Of a stretch of 12,590 nucleotides of DNA, positions 6,560-12,590 are shown piece by piece (position 1 is the first letter of the stretch; each line of letters begins with the position of its first letter). The stretch comes from Nocardioides sp. (lineage in GTDB: Bacteria > Actinomycetota > Actinomycetes > Propionibacteriales > Nocardioidaceae). A program made the translations under genes and the position numbers. The stretch spans positions 1 through 12,590 of the forward strand of contig JAPSKJ010000050.1 in the NCBI GenBank assembly GCA_031177735.1. The letters are read 5' to 3'. The notes beneath the pieces are model-generated. The model was not told the origin of the DNA, ran no database searches, and saw only the letters and a list, made by a program, of their open reading frames with translations.

Positions 6560-9076
6560 TCAGGCAGCGGCCTTGAGGGCCTTCTTCGCCTTCTTCAGCT
6601 TCTTCTTCGCCTTGGCGATCTTGCTCGCCGGGGCACCGGCCTTCTTCAGCTTCTTGAGCTTCTTCCTGGCCTGCGCGACCTTCGCCTGCAGGGCGGCGGT
6701 CGGGTCGGCGACCACCGGCGGCGGGGTGGTGCTGGGCGGGGTGGTGGTGCCCGGGGGCGTCGGCGTGGTGGCCGGCTTCGGGGTGACCTTGAAGACCTGG
6801 TTGCCCGAGGCCTTGTTGACCACGAAGACCGAGCCGGAGCCGTCGCTCTCGACGTGGTTCGCGCGGGCGATCGGCAGGCGGGCGACGACGGTGCCGTCGT
6901 AGTCGGTCACCGTGACGCTGGTGCCGCCGAAGTTGGCGACGTAGACCAGCTTGTTGACCTTGTCGATCTCGACGTTGAGCGCGCCGGCGCCCGACGGGAT
7001 CTCCTTGATCGTGTGGCCGGCCAGGTCGGTGATCAGCAGCAGGTCCTCGTCCTGGGAGGTGATGAAGAGGCGGTCGCGCTCGGAGTCGACGGTGAGGCCG
7101 GAGGCGCCGCGGCTGCCGACGTCACCGAGACCGGGCAGGTCGACGGTGCCGAACTCGGAGGGGTCGGCGGTGTCGATCCACATCGCCTTGGCGGACTGCA
7201 GGCTGACGGTCCAGACCTTGCCCTCCTCCGGGTCGAGGGCGAGGGTCATGGGGGAGAACTCGGTGCGCGGCAGCACGCCGGTGTCCATGACCTTCTCGTA
7301 CTTGGTGCCGTCCCCGTCGTTGTCGTCGGCCTCGAAGACCGCGACGGAGCCCTTGCCGCCGGTGCCCTCGCTGGCCGAGGTCACGAACACCAGGTCGGAG
7401 GCCGGGTCGTGGAGCACGTCGCGCGAGTGGGTCACGTGACCGTTGCCCTCCTGCTCGGAGATGCCGTCGACGACATCATCGGAGGGGCTCGGGACGTGCT
7501 GCTTGAGCAGGGAGAGGTCGTCCTGGGAGTAGACGGCGACGGTGTTCTGGCGGGTGTTGGTCACCCACACGGTGCCGTTGGTGTCGTCGACGCCGACACC
7601 GTAGGTCGCGTAGCGCGCCCCCGAGGTGCCCGAGACGAACCCGGCGCGCTCGGAGTCCAGCACCGCGAGCGTGGTCGGGTCGAGCTTGTAGAGCGTGCCG
7701 TCCCAGCCGCTGGTCGGGTCCGTCGCCGACGCGGTGGTCGAGTAGGCGGTGGTGACGAAGAGGGCCTTGCTCGCCGGGCTGTACGCCGACTGGTAGAGAC
7801 CCTCCTTCACCGCCCCGGGAGCGGTCGCGGTGGCCTGCTGGGTGGCGGCGATCGTGAAGCGGTCGGCGTTGAAGGGCGCCTCGTTGGGCGAGACCTTCGA
7901 GGTCGTCCTCAGCGTGGTCGCGAACGGGGCGGTCTGCTTGACCAGGATGGTCTTGCCGTAGCCGATGGGCTGGTCGGCGGGCACCTGCACGGTGATGGCC
8001 TGCGACGCGCCGCTGGTGACGATCACCGGGGCGGGAAGGACCGAGCGCTGGTCGGCGGTCGTGGACTCGTCGCCGTCCTCGTCGATGAGCACGTCACCGA
8101 TCACGGAGTTGGGGCGCACGTTGTGCACGGTCACGGTGCCGGTCGAGCCCTGGGCGATGCCGGCGGCGGTGACCGCGGCCGGCATGGTGACCTCGGCCGT
8201 GGAGACCGGCGTGCTCGTGCCGGTGAGCAGCAGCTGGTGCTCGCCGTTGCCCAGGACGCCGGGGGTGAGGGCCACCTGCTTGTTGACGATCCTGCCCTCC
8301 GCGTCGGCGGTGATCGTGGGTGCCGTCACGGCAGCCTGACCGCCGGACGCGGGGGTCACGATCCAGCTCAGCGGCGTCGAGGTCACCGCCTGTGCGGTGT
8401 GGTCGTAGCCGGTGGCCCGGGCGAGCGAGACCTCCTCGCCCGGGCCGAAGCCGGTGGCGTTGAGGGTGAGGGTGGCGCTGACGCCGCGACCGGCGGTGAC
8501 GGCGCCCTGGGCGGTCACGGTGGCCGGTGCCGGAGCACTCTCGGAGACCACGAAGTCCTGCGTGTACTCCGAGGTGCCCGGCGCGCTGCCCAGGGCACGC
8601 AGGAAGTGCGGCCCGGCATGGCCGGCCACCGTCTCGCCGGCGACCACGGTCGGGGGGTTGGCCGCCGGGTCGTCGATGTCGTTCGGCACCGTGATGGAGC
8701 CGACGAGGGTGCCGTCCGCCTGCACCTGGACCTGCGTGAGGATGCCGTCGCCGAGTGCGTCGTCGCCGGTGCCGGTGTACTGGTTGCCGCCCGGGCCCCA
8801 GGCGTCGAGCTTGACGCTCACCTTCTGCCCGACGCTCTGCGCGCCGAGCGCATAGCCGCTGCCGACGAAGCTCAGCTTCTGGCCCTTGGCGACCGTGGTG
8901 GCCGAGGTGATGGCGATGGTGGACTCGCCGGCGTGGGAGGCCGGGGAGCCGGGTCCGCTGGGCTTGCCGTTGCCCGGGTTGGCGGACGCTGGCGCGGCCA
9001 GGGCGGCGAGCCCGACCGTCGACGCGACCGCGGCCGCCGCCAGCCGGCGCCCGCGGGGCAGGGAAGTGCTGCTCAC
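6560..9076 (-). CDS. Secreted protein: Ig-like modules, YncE-like beta-propeller, Pro/Thr linker and Lys-rich tail
   Basis: 838 residues from a GTG at 9074-9076, chosen because AGGAG lies 5 bases upstream; an in-frame GTG at 9098-9100 has no such site. A Sec signal peptide (1-32) ends ASA before NPGNGK. Residues about 53-180 form an Ig-like module (GQKLSFVGSGY, VSVKLDA, QYTGTGDD, DGTLVGSITVP), with further beta-sandwich-like stretches to about 395. Residues about 425-768 hold repeated blade-like strands (LYKLDPTTLAVLDS, GTVWVTNTRQNTVAVYS, DRLFITSQDEDLLLITD, KLVYVANFGGTSVTVTD) typical of seven-bladed YncE/NHL-like propellers. A Pro/Thr linker (about 769-792) leads to a Lys-Ala tail. No LPXTG or membrane anchor is seen. 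An iron box overlies its promoter, so it should be made under iron limitation. The function is unknown; surface binding of siderophore, haem or a polymer is inference. E. coli yncE is also Fur-regulated. Confidence 0.85.
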   Translation of the reverse strand: MSSTSLPRGRRLAAAAVASTVGLAALAAPASANPGNGKPSGPGSPASHAGESTIAITSATTVAKGQKLSFVGSGYALGAQSVGQKVSVKLDAWGPGGNQYTGTGDDALGDGILTQVQVQADGTLVGSITVPNDIDDPAANPPTVVAGETVAGHAGPHFLRALGSAPGTSEYTQDFVVSESAPAPATVTAQGAVTAGRGVSATLTLNATGFGPGEEVSLARATGYDHTAQAVTSTPLSWIVTPASGGQAAVTAPTITADAEGRIVNKQVALTPGVLGNGEHQLLLTGTSTPVSTAEVTMPAAVTAAGIAQGSTGTVTVHNVRPNSVIGDVLIDEDGDESTTADQRSVLPAPVIVTSGASQAITVQVPADQPIGYGKTILVKQTAPFATTLRTTSKVSPNEAPFNADRFTIAATQQATATAPGAVKEGLYQSAYSPASKALFVTTAYSTTASATDPTSGWDGTLYKLDPTTLAVLDSERAGFVSGTSGARYATYGVGVDDTNGTVWVTNTRQNTVAVYSQDDLSLLKQHVPSPSDDVVDGISEQEGNGHVTHSRDVLHDPASDLVFVTSASEGTGGKGSVAVFEADDNDGDGTKYEKVMDTGVLPRTEFSPMTLALDPEEGKVWTVSLQSAKAMWIDTADPSEFGTVDLPGLGDVGSRGASGLTVDSERDRLFITSQDEDLLLITDLAGHTIKEIPSGAGALNVEIDKVNKLVYVANFGGTSVTVTDYDGTVVARLPIARANHVESDGSGSVFVVNKASGNQVFKVTPKPATTPTPPGTTTPPSTTPPPVVADPTAALQAKVAQARKKLKKLKKAGAPASKIAKAKKKLKKAKKALKAAA
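6563..6700 (-). repeat. Lysine-rich helical tail with internal repeats
   Basis: The last 46 residues of the propeller protein are almost only Lys, Ala, Leu and Gln, with near-repeats of KKLKKLKKAG and KKKLKKAKKAL. At DNA level this is a run of CTTCTTCAG/CTTCTTCGC-like units on the plus strand. It would form a strongly basic helix or coiled coil that could hold the protein on anionic wall polymers, as the Lys-Ala-Pro tail of mycobacterial HBHA binds heparin. The anchoring role is inference. Confidence 0.75.
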
Positions 9077-9081
9077 GTGTT

Positions 9082-9086
9082 CTCCT
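9082..9086 (-). promoter_or_regulatory. Shine-Dalgarno that fixes the propeller gene start
   Basis: Read on the minus strand, AGGAG is followed by AACAC and then GTG at 9076. The spacing of five bases supports this GTG over the in-frame GTG 24 bases upstream. Confidence 0.75.
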
Positions 9087-9115
9087 GGTTCAGTCGCCAC
9101 TTAGGCGATCCTCAG

Positions 9116-9134
9116 TTAGGTGAGGCGACCCTAA
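9116..9134. promoter_or_regulatory. Iron box (DtxR/IdeR/DmdR type) before the propeller gene
   Basis: TTAGGTGAGGCGACCCTAA matches 16 of 19 positions of the IdeR/DmdR consensus TTAGGTTAGGCTAACCTAA as I know it. It overlaps the minus-strand -10 box TAGGGT (9128-9133), so Fe(II)-loaded repressor would block that promoter. Further half-sites lie around it: TTAGG at 9101-9105 and at 9136-9140, the latter forming CCTAA-C-TTAGG with the end of the box. Confidence 0.88.
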
Positions 9135-9156
9135 CTTAGGTCTGACAAACTGTCGA
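9128..9156 (-). promoter_or_regulatory. Promoter of the propeller gene
   Basis: On the minus strand, TCGACA (9156 to 9151, 5 of 6 to TTGACA) and TAGGGT (9133 to 9128) are 17 bp apart. Transcription would start near 9121, giving a leader of about 45 bases with a good ribosome site. The -10 lies inside the iron box. The -35 shares nearly the same base pairs as the -35 of the divergent GntR gene. Confidence 0.65.
9144..9154. promoter_or_regulatory. Candidate GntR operator over both divergent -35 boxes
   Basis: GACA-AAC-TGTC is a 4-3-4 inverted repeat, the same geometry as FadR-type operators (TGGT-N3-ACCA). It covers the -35 region of both divergent promoters, so one bound regulator could influence both. 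The palindrome is short and could be chance. Confidence 0.4.
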
Positions 9157-9178
9157 CCGGCGGGACGCTGTCTAAACT
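9150..9178 (+). promoter_or_regulatory. Promoter of the GntR gene, leaderless
   Basis: CTGTCG (9150-9155) and TAAACT (9173-9178) are 17 bp apart, and the ATG at 9185 lies 7 bases after the -10. That matches the layout of the TetR promoter at 4114-4143 and predicts a leaderless transcript. The -35 is weak. Confidence 0.55.
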
Positions 9179-9184
9179 CCGCCC

Positions 9185-9847
9185 ATGACCGCGATGGGCA
9201 GCGAGCGTGCCCGTGAGACAGTTCGACGGCTGCAGGCCGACATCACCTCGGGCCGGTGGCCGGTCAACAGCCGCATCCCGACCGAGGCCGAGCTCGCGGC
9301 GGAGCTGGGCGTGGGGCGCAGCACGATCCGCGAGGCCGTGCGCAGCCTCGCCCACCTCGGCATGCTCGAGCCGGCCCCCGGCCGGGGCACGTTCGTGCGC
9401 AGCTTGAGCCCGGTCAGCGGCGTCCTCGCGGACTTCGCGGCCGCGCACTCCTGGTCCGACCTGCTGGCCGTGCGCAAGGCCTTGGAGGTGCAGGCCGCGG
9501 CGCTCGCCGCCCAGCAGGCCGATGCGGCGGCGATCGAGCGGCTGCGGGCGGCGCACGAGAGCGACTCCGACGTCGACGGCAGTGTGGAGCGCGGCCAGGC
9601 GCCCGGGCAGTTCCACTCCTTGCTGGTGGAGATGAGCGGCAACCGACTGCTCGCCGAGCTGTACGCCGCCCTGGTGCGCGCGCTGCGTGGCGGGATCCTG
9701 CGCGGGGCGGTCAGCTCGGACCAGTCCGCGGGAGAGCGGCGCGGCGACCACGCCGCGCTGCTGGCTGCGATCGCAGCGGGCAACCCGGCCGCAGCGGCCG
9801 CCGTCGCCTCGAGTCATGCGGACCGGGATCTCGTCGTCACCGACTGA
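9185..9847 (+). CDS. GntR-family regulator, FadR subfamily (FCD ligand domain)
   Basis: A 220-residue protein. Residues 8-73 are a GntR winged helix: IPTEAELAAELGVGRSTIREAVRSLAHLGMLE, then PGRGTFVRS. Residues about 85-215 fit the all-helical FCD domain, with three histidines where the family binds a metal: H144 in GQFHSLLVEMSGNRLL, H189 in RGDHAALLAAIAAGN, and H211 in SSHAD. Such proteins bind small organic acids or similar ligands and usually control a neighbouring gene. The gene lies between two iron-boxed genes, divergent to the propeller gene and codirectional with the binding-protein gene, whose promoter begins just past its stop. The ATG at 9185 fits the leaderless promoter; ATG at 9194 is possible. 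Its ligand and targets cannot be read from sequence; iron-uptake control with the iron repressor is the contextual guess. Confidence 0.88.
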   Translation: MTAMGSERARETVRRLQADITSGRWPVNSRIPTEAELAAELGVGRSTIREAVRSLAHLGMLEPAPGRGTFVRSLSPVSGVLADFAAAHSWSDLLAVRKALEVQAAALAAQQADAAAIERLRAAHESDSDVDGSVERGQAPGQFHSLLVEMSGNRLLAELYAALVRALRGGILRGAVSSDQSAGERRGDHAALLAAIAAGNPAAAAAVASSHADRDLVVTD

Positions 9848-9853
9848 TCGCGG

Positions 9854-9866
9854 TCAGATCATCTGA
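9854..9866. promoter_or_regulatory. Palindrome upstream of the binding-protein promoter
   Basis: TCAGAT-C-ATCTGA is a perfect 6-bp inverted repeat with a 1-bp centre. It starts 7 bases after the GntR stop and ends 7 bases before the iron box. TGATC repeats also occur on both sides. Its place over the expected -35/spacer region suits an operator. It is too tight (one-base loop) for a good terminator. Which protein binds it is unknown. Confidence 0.4.
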
Positions 9867-9872
9867 TCGATG

Positions 9873-9891
9873 TTAGGGTCGCCTCACCTAA
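9873..9891. promoter_or_regulatory. Iron box before the siderophore-binding lipoprotein gene
   Basis: TTAGGGTCGCCTCACCTAA is the exact reverse complement of the box at 9116-9134, and the flanking G and C are also conserved. It therefore has the same orientation relative to its gene. It contains a -10-like TAGGGT (9874-9879); the -35 region (CGGTCA, 9851-9856) is poor. Transcription from here would start about 33 bases before the GTG at 9919. Iron-loaded DtxR/IdeR-type repressor should shut off the lipoprotein and the coupled surface-protein gene. Confidence 0.88.
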
Positions 9892-9918
9892 CGTCGTCGT
9901 CGAATTCGGTGTTGTCTC

Positions 9919-10923
9919 GTGATCTCGCGTGTCGCTCGTCAGGCCCTCGGGGCCGTTCTGCTCGTCCTTCTCCCGCTCCTGGTCGCCGGCTGCGGAGGAG
10001 GTGAGGAGGCCGCCGCCACCGGCCAGCCCGGGCAGACCCGCACCGTGGTCGACGTCGAGGGCACCCAGATGCAGGTGCCGGTCGACCCGCAGCGGGTGGT
10101 CGCGCTGAGCGAGCCCACCCTCGACGGCGCGCTTGCGCTGGGGGTCACGCCGATCGGCACCATCACCGGTCGTGGACAGAGCACGGTGCCCGGCTACCTC
10201 GCCGACCGTGCCGGTGACATCCCGATCCTGGGCGGGGTCGCCCAGCCCAACTTCGAGGAGATCGCCAGCGCCAAGCCCGACCTCATCCTCGTCGACGGCA
10301 CCAGCATCAACAACAACCCCGAGGCGATGGAGGTGCTGCGCCGGATCGCGCCCACCTTCTACGCCGGCTACGCGGGCGGCGAGTGGCGAGCCACGTTCAG
10401 CCTCGTCGCCGAGGCCCTCAACAAGGTCGACGAGGCCGAGCAGGTCCTCGCCGACTACGACGCGGCGGTGGCGGAGGCGAGGACCGCGCTGACCGGCTAC
10501 GCCGGCAAGACCTTCTCCATCGTCCGCTGGCAGGGCAACTCGGCCTCGATGATCCTCACCGAGCTGCCGGCCGGCATGGCGCTCGCCGACCTGGGCCTCG
10601 CCCGACCGCCGGCCCAGGACCGCCGCGGCCGCGGGCACAGTGAGCCGGTCTCGTTGGAGAACCTCGCCCAGATCGACGCCGACTACCTCTTCTTCGGCAC
10701 CCTCGGCGGCTCCTCCAACACCAATCCGCAAGCCGGCGGTGGCACGGACACCGCCGCGGCGGAGCAGGCCCTCGCCGAGGCCGAGAAGGTGCCGGGCTTC
10801 ACCGAGCTGACGGCGTACCGCTCGGGTCAGGTCATCCCTGTCGACGGCTCGCTGTGGACCTCGACCGGCGGGCCGATCCTGATGCGCGGTCTGGTCGAGT
10901 CGGTCGTGGAGGCGCTGGCATGA
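9919..10923 (+). CDS. Ferric-siderophore ABC transporter substrate-binding lipoprotein (FecB/FhuD type)
   Basis: A 334-residue protein. A hydrophobic signal (about 9-24) ends in the lipobox LVAGC, so C25 should be lipidated and the protein held on the outer face of the membrane. It fits the PF01497-type periplasmic binding fold: DPQRVVALSEPTLDGALALGVTPIGTI at the start, PDLILVDGTS, the long linking helix around 160-190, and SGQVIPVDGSLW near the end. This pattern resembles siderophore binders more than haem binders. It would deliver the ferric siderophore to a permease/ATPase not seen in the window, plausibly the product made by the left-hand genes. The GTG at 9919 is the only start before an in-frame stop upstream; its ribosome site is weak. 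Iron box upstream; the stop overlaps the next start (ATGA). Confidence 0.9.
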   Translation: MISRVARQALGAVLLVLLPLLVAGCGGGEEAAATGQPGQTRTVVDVEGTQMQVPVDPQRVVALSEPTLDGALALGVTPIGTITGRGQSTVPGYLADRAGDIPILGGVAQPNFEEIASAKPDLILVDGTSINNNPEAMEVLRRIAPTFYAGYAGGEWRATFSLVAEALNKVDEAEQVLADYDAAVAEARTALTGYAGKTFSIVRWQGNSASMILTELPAGMALADLGLARPPAQDRRGRGHSEPVSLENLAQIDADYLFFGTLGGSSNTNPQAGGGTDTAAAEQALAEAEKVPGFTELTAYRSGQVIPVDGSLWTSTGGPILMRGLVESVVEALA

Positions 10924-12590
10924 CCCGCCGACCGCTGCGCGGCGTGGCCGCCGCCCTCGCCACCGCGCTGATCACGCTGCTGGCGGCTCCGCCCGCCCTG
11001 GCCGAGCAGACGAGTACGCCGGAGGCGACCGCATCCGCCGAGCCCGTCCCGACCAGCGAGCAGACGCAGGCCGCGGAGCAAGCGGCCCCGGCGACCGAGC
11101 CGGAGCCAACCACGGAGGCGACGGAGGCGGCCACCAAGCAGCCTACGAAGCAGCTCACCAACCAGTCCACGGAGCAGCCCACGGAGCAGCCCGAGGCCGC
11201 GCAGGCCGACCGGGCCACGCCCAACATCGCCGCGACGACCCGCGCGGACAGCTCGATGGCCGGCACCACGAGCGCCGCCACCGCAGGCGCCTGCGACCCC
11301 GCGGCGGCGCCGACCCTGACCATCTCGCCGTCCACGGTGCGGCTGGGTGGCACGCTCACCCTGCGTGGCACCGGCTGGTGCACCGAGGACGGCGCTGCGG
11401 GATCGCGGATCGGCGTGAAGATCGACGAGGGCGGCATCTCGCGGCTCGACACCGCCGTGCACACCAACACGACCATCTGGGCGATCGTCGAGGCGGCCGG
11501 CGACGGCACCCTCGACGCGAGCTTCACCCTCCCCGACGGGACGACGGGCACCTCCAGCCCCGCCCTCGCGCTCGGCACGCACTCGCTGCGGCTGCTGACC
11601 GGATCGCTCAGGAGCGGTGACGTGATCCGTAGCGTGCTGTCACCCACCTTCACCACCGTGCCGGCCGACACCGCCGAGGACGACCCCGCCCTGTGGGGTG
11701 ACCCCGTCCAGGCCGGCAGCGCCACCGCGTGGGTGCAGCGCGACGTCTCCACCGCGCAGGGCACCCTCCGCATCGCCGGCACCGGCTGGACCACCACCGC
11801 GGGCACCGGCTCGACGGTCGCGGTGAAGCTGAACTCCAGCGCGGAGGGCCAGCAGTACACGCGCAGCGGCGACGCGGTGCGCAACAACGACCCCACCATC
11901 TGGGCGCTGGTCGCTGCGGCCGGCGACGGCTCCTTCGACACGGTGCTCGACCTGCCCCGCGGTCTGTCCAAGGGCGCCCACCTGACCGTCTCCCTGTTCA
12001 GCGGCAAGTTCGGCGCCTCGGACGTGCAGCGCACCGTGACCACCGAGCCCCTCGCCGTCGACGGACTCGCGTGGAGCCAGCCCGAGGCCGGTGCGGACAC
12101 GCCGTGCGTGCCGACCAGCGCCACACCGACCGCGACCGTCAAGCCCCGCACCGTCCCGCTGGGCGGCACCATCACGGTGACGGGTGCCGGGTGGTGCCAC
12201 CCCGTGGGCGGAGGCTCCCGGATCGGCGTCAAGATCGACGACGGCGCGATCAGCCGCCTCGACGGCTCGCTGCACAGCAACCGCACCATCTGGGCGATCG
12301 TGCAGGCCAACCACGGCGACGGCACCTTCACGGCCCAGATCACGATCCCCGACGGCACCACCGCCACCTCCACCCCCGCGCTGGCCGAGGGGGCGCACAC
12401 CCTGCGGCTGCTCTCGGGATCCCTGCGAGGCGGTGACAAGGTCCGCACCCTCGACGTCGACTTCGTCGTCGGCAGCTACCGCCCCGTCGGCGTGCCCGAC
12501 CCGGTCGCCGCCGATCAGCTCACCAAGGCCGCCCGCGGGGGGCTGAAGGCCAGGCTCGGCCAGAAGCTCCGGATCACCGCGCCCGGCCGC
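10920..12590 (+). CDS. Secreted multi-domain surface protein with Ig-like repeats (3' end outside window)
   Basis: The frame is open from the ATG at 10920, which overlaps the lipoprotein stop as ATGA, to the window end: 557 codons without a stop. A Sec signal (1-28, cut after ALA) is followed by a Thr/Glu/Gln/Pro-rich stretch (about 29-100) that could span the cell wall. Then come three Ig-like repeats at about 129-245, 265-382 and 402-518. Repeats 1 and 3 are close (SRIGVKID, ISRLD, TIWAIV, LPDGTT/IPDGTT, LRLL, GSLR, GD), with repeat 2 diverged. Each of repeats 1 and 3 has a cysteine pair (C125/C154, C396/C426), probably a disulfide; repeat 2 has none. The last residues (DQLTKAARGGLKARLGQKL) begin another segment. 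Coupling to a siderophore-binding lipoprotein and the shared iron box suggest a role in iron or haem capture at the surface; the C-terminus, where an anchor would be, is not visible. Confidence 0.85.
   Translation, partial: MTRRPLRGVAAALATALITLLAAPPALAEQTSTPEATASAEPVPTSEQTQAAEQAAPATEPEPTTEATEAATKQPTKQLTNQSTEQPTEQPEAAQADRATPNIAATTRADSSMAGTTSAATAGACDPAAAPTLTISPSTVRLGGTLTLRGTGWCTEDGAAGSRIGVKIDEGGISRLDTAVHTNTTIWAIVEAAGDGTLDASFTLPDGTTGTSSPALALGTHSLRLLTGSLRSGDVIRSVLSPTFTTVPADTAEDDPALWGDPVQAGSATAWVQRDVSTAQGTLRIAGTGWTTTAGTGSTVAVKLNSSAEGQQYTRSGDAVRNNDPTIWALVAAAGDGSFDTVLDLPRGLSKGAHLTVSLFSGKFGASDVQRTVTTEPLAVDGLAWSQPEAGADTPCVPTSATPTATVKPRTVPLGGTITVTGAGWCHPVGGGSRIGVKIDDGAISRLDGSLHSNRTIWAIVQANHGDGTFTAQITIPDGTTATSTPALAEGAHTLRLLSGSLRGGDKVRTLDVDFVVGSYRPVGVPDPVAADQLTKAARGGLKARLGQKLRITAPGR
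11004..11219 (+). repeat. Low-complexity Thr/Glu/Gln/Pro linker
   Basis: Residues about 29-100 of the surface protein repeat units such as TEQP, TKQP, TEATEA and AAEQAAP. The composition fits an unfolded, wall-spanning or O-glycosylated linker between the signal peptide and the folded repeats. Confidence 0.7.
11304..12473 (+). repeat. Three Ig-like protein repeats, A-B-A arrangement
   Basis: Repeat 1 about 11304-11654, repeat 2 about 11712-12065, repeat 3 about 12123-12473. Shared pattern: G-G-x-LTLxGxGW, VKxD/N, TIWAxVxAxxxDG, then xLPDG or LPRG, a G-x-H segment and xSGxxxxxD. Repeats 1 and 3 are clearly closer to each other than to repeat 2, suggesting duplication of a two-module unit or of one end module. 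Confidence 0.75.

Noticed and set aside
6281..9139. Long plus-strand open frame opposite the propeller gene
   Set aside because: The translation is a Gly/Arg/Val/Asp-rich shadow; the minus strand has a signal peptide, ribosome site and propeller motifs.
9854..9866. Terminator for the GntR gene
   Set aside because: The inverted repeat has only a one-base centre, is short and has no T-run; an operator is more likely.
9919..10923. Reading the lipoprotein as a haem-binding HmuT
   Set aside because: The N-terminal pattern (QRVVALSEPTLDGALALGV) looks like siderophore binders, and the neighbouring cluster makes a siderophore; haem remains possible for the surface proteins.
10832..12448. Minus-strand open frame opposite the Ig-repeat protein
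   Set aside because: The Ser/Val/Ala-rich product lacks motifs, while the plus frame starts by ATGA overlap, has a signal peptide and shows protein-level repeats.
1..12590. tRNA, rRNA, CRISPR arrays, insertion sequences, attachment sites, riboswitches
   Set aside because: No cloverleaf, array, transposase, flanking target repeats or known aptamer pattern was seen on either strand by eye; small RNAs cannot be excluded.

Overview
The window is very GC-rich with actinobacterial codon use. It has leaderless-looking promoters with TANNNT -10 boxes and two DtxR/IdeR-type iron boxes, so I infer an actinobacterium, possibly of the Nocardioides type (the genus is a guess). The theme is iron: a catecholate-type siderophore biosynthesis block on the left and an iron-regulated uptake and surface-protein block on the right.

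Left block (1-6402, all plus strand): the 3' end of a gene with an aryl carrier protein (1-255); a one-module C-A-T-TE synthetase of EntF type (257-4078) whose specificity residues read as serine; a TetR-type regulator with a clear autoregulatory promoter (4150-4743); a class I GAPDH in the same operon (4766-5770); and an Sfp-type phosphopantetheinyl transferase (5824-6402). The carrier protein and synthetase would join an aryl acid to serine and release an oligomer, with the transferase activating both carriers. The TetR/GAPDH pair is the odd insert: the GAPDH has one cysteine only, and the TetR protein has a single cysteine in its ligand-binding half.

Right block (6508-12590): a bidirectional terminator hairpin, then a minus-strand gene for a secreted protein with Ig-like modules, a YncE-like beta-propeller and a lysine-rich tail (6560-9076). 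Divergent to it is a GntR/FCD regulator (9185-9847), followed by a ferric-siderophore-binding lipoprotein (9919-10923). That gene overlaps by ATGA a long secreted protein with three Ig-like repeats, which is open at the window end (10920-12590). The same 19-bp iron box, in the same orientation relative to the gene, precedes both the propeller gene and the lipoprotein gene. The two secreted proteins appear to share one type of Ig-like module.

Most unusual: (1) the paired, identically iron-boxed surface proteins around a GntR regulator, which may form a siderophore or haem capture layer at the cell wall; (2) the cysteine-poor GAPDH under a TetR operator inside a siderophore locus.
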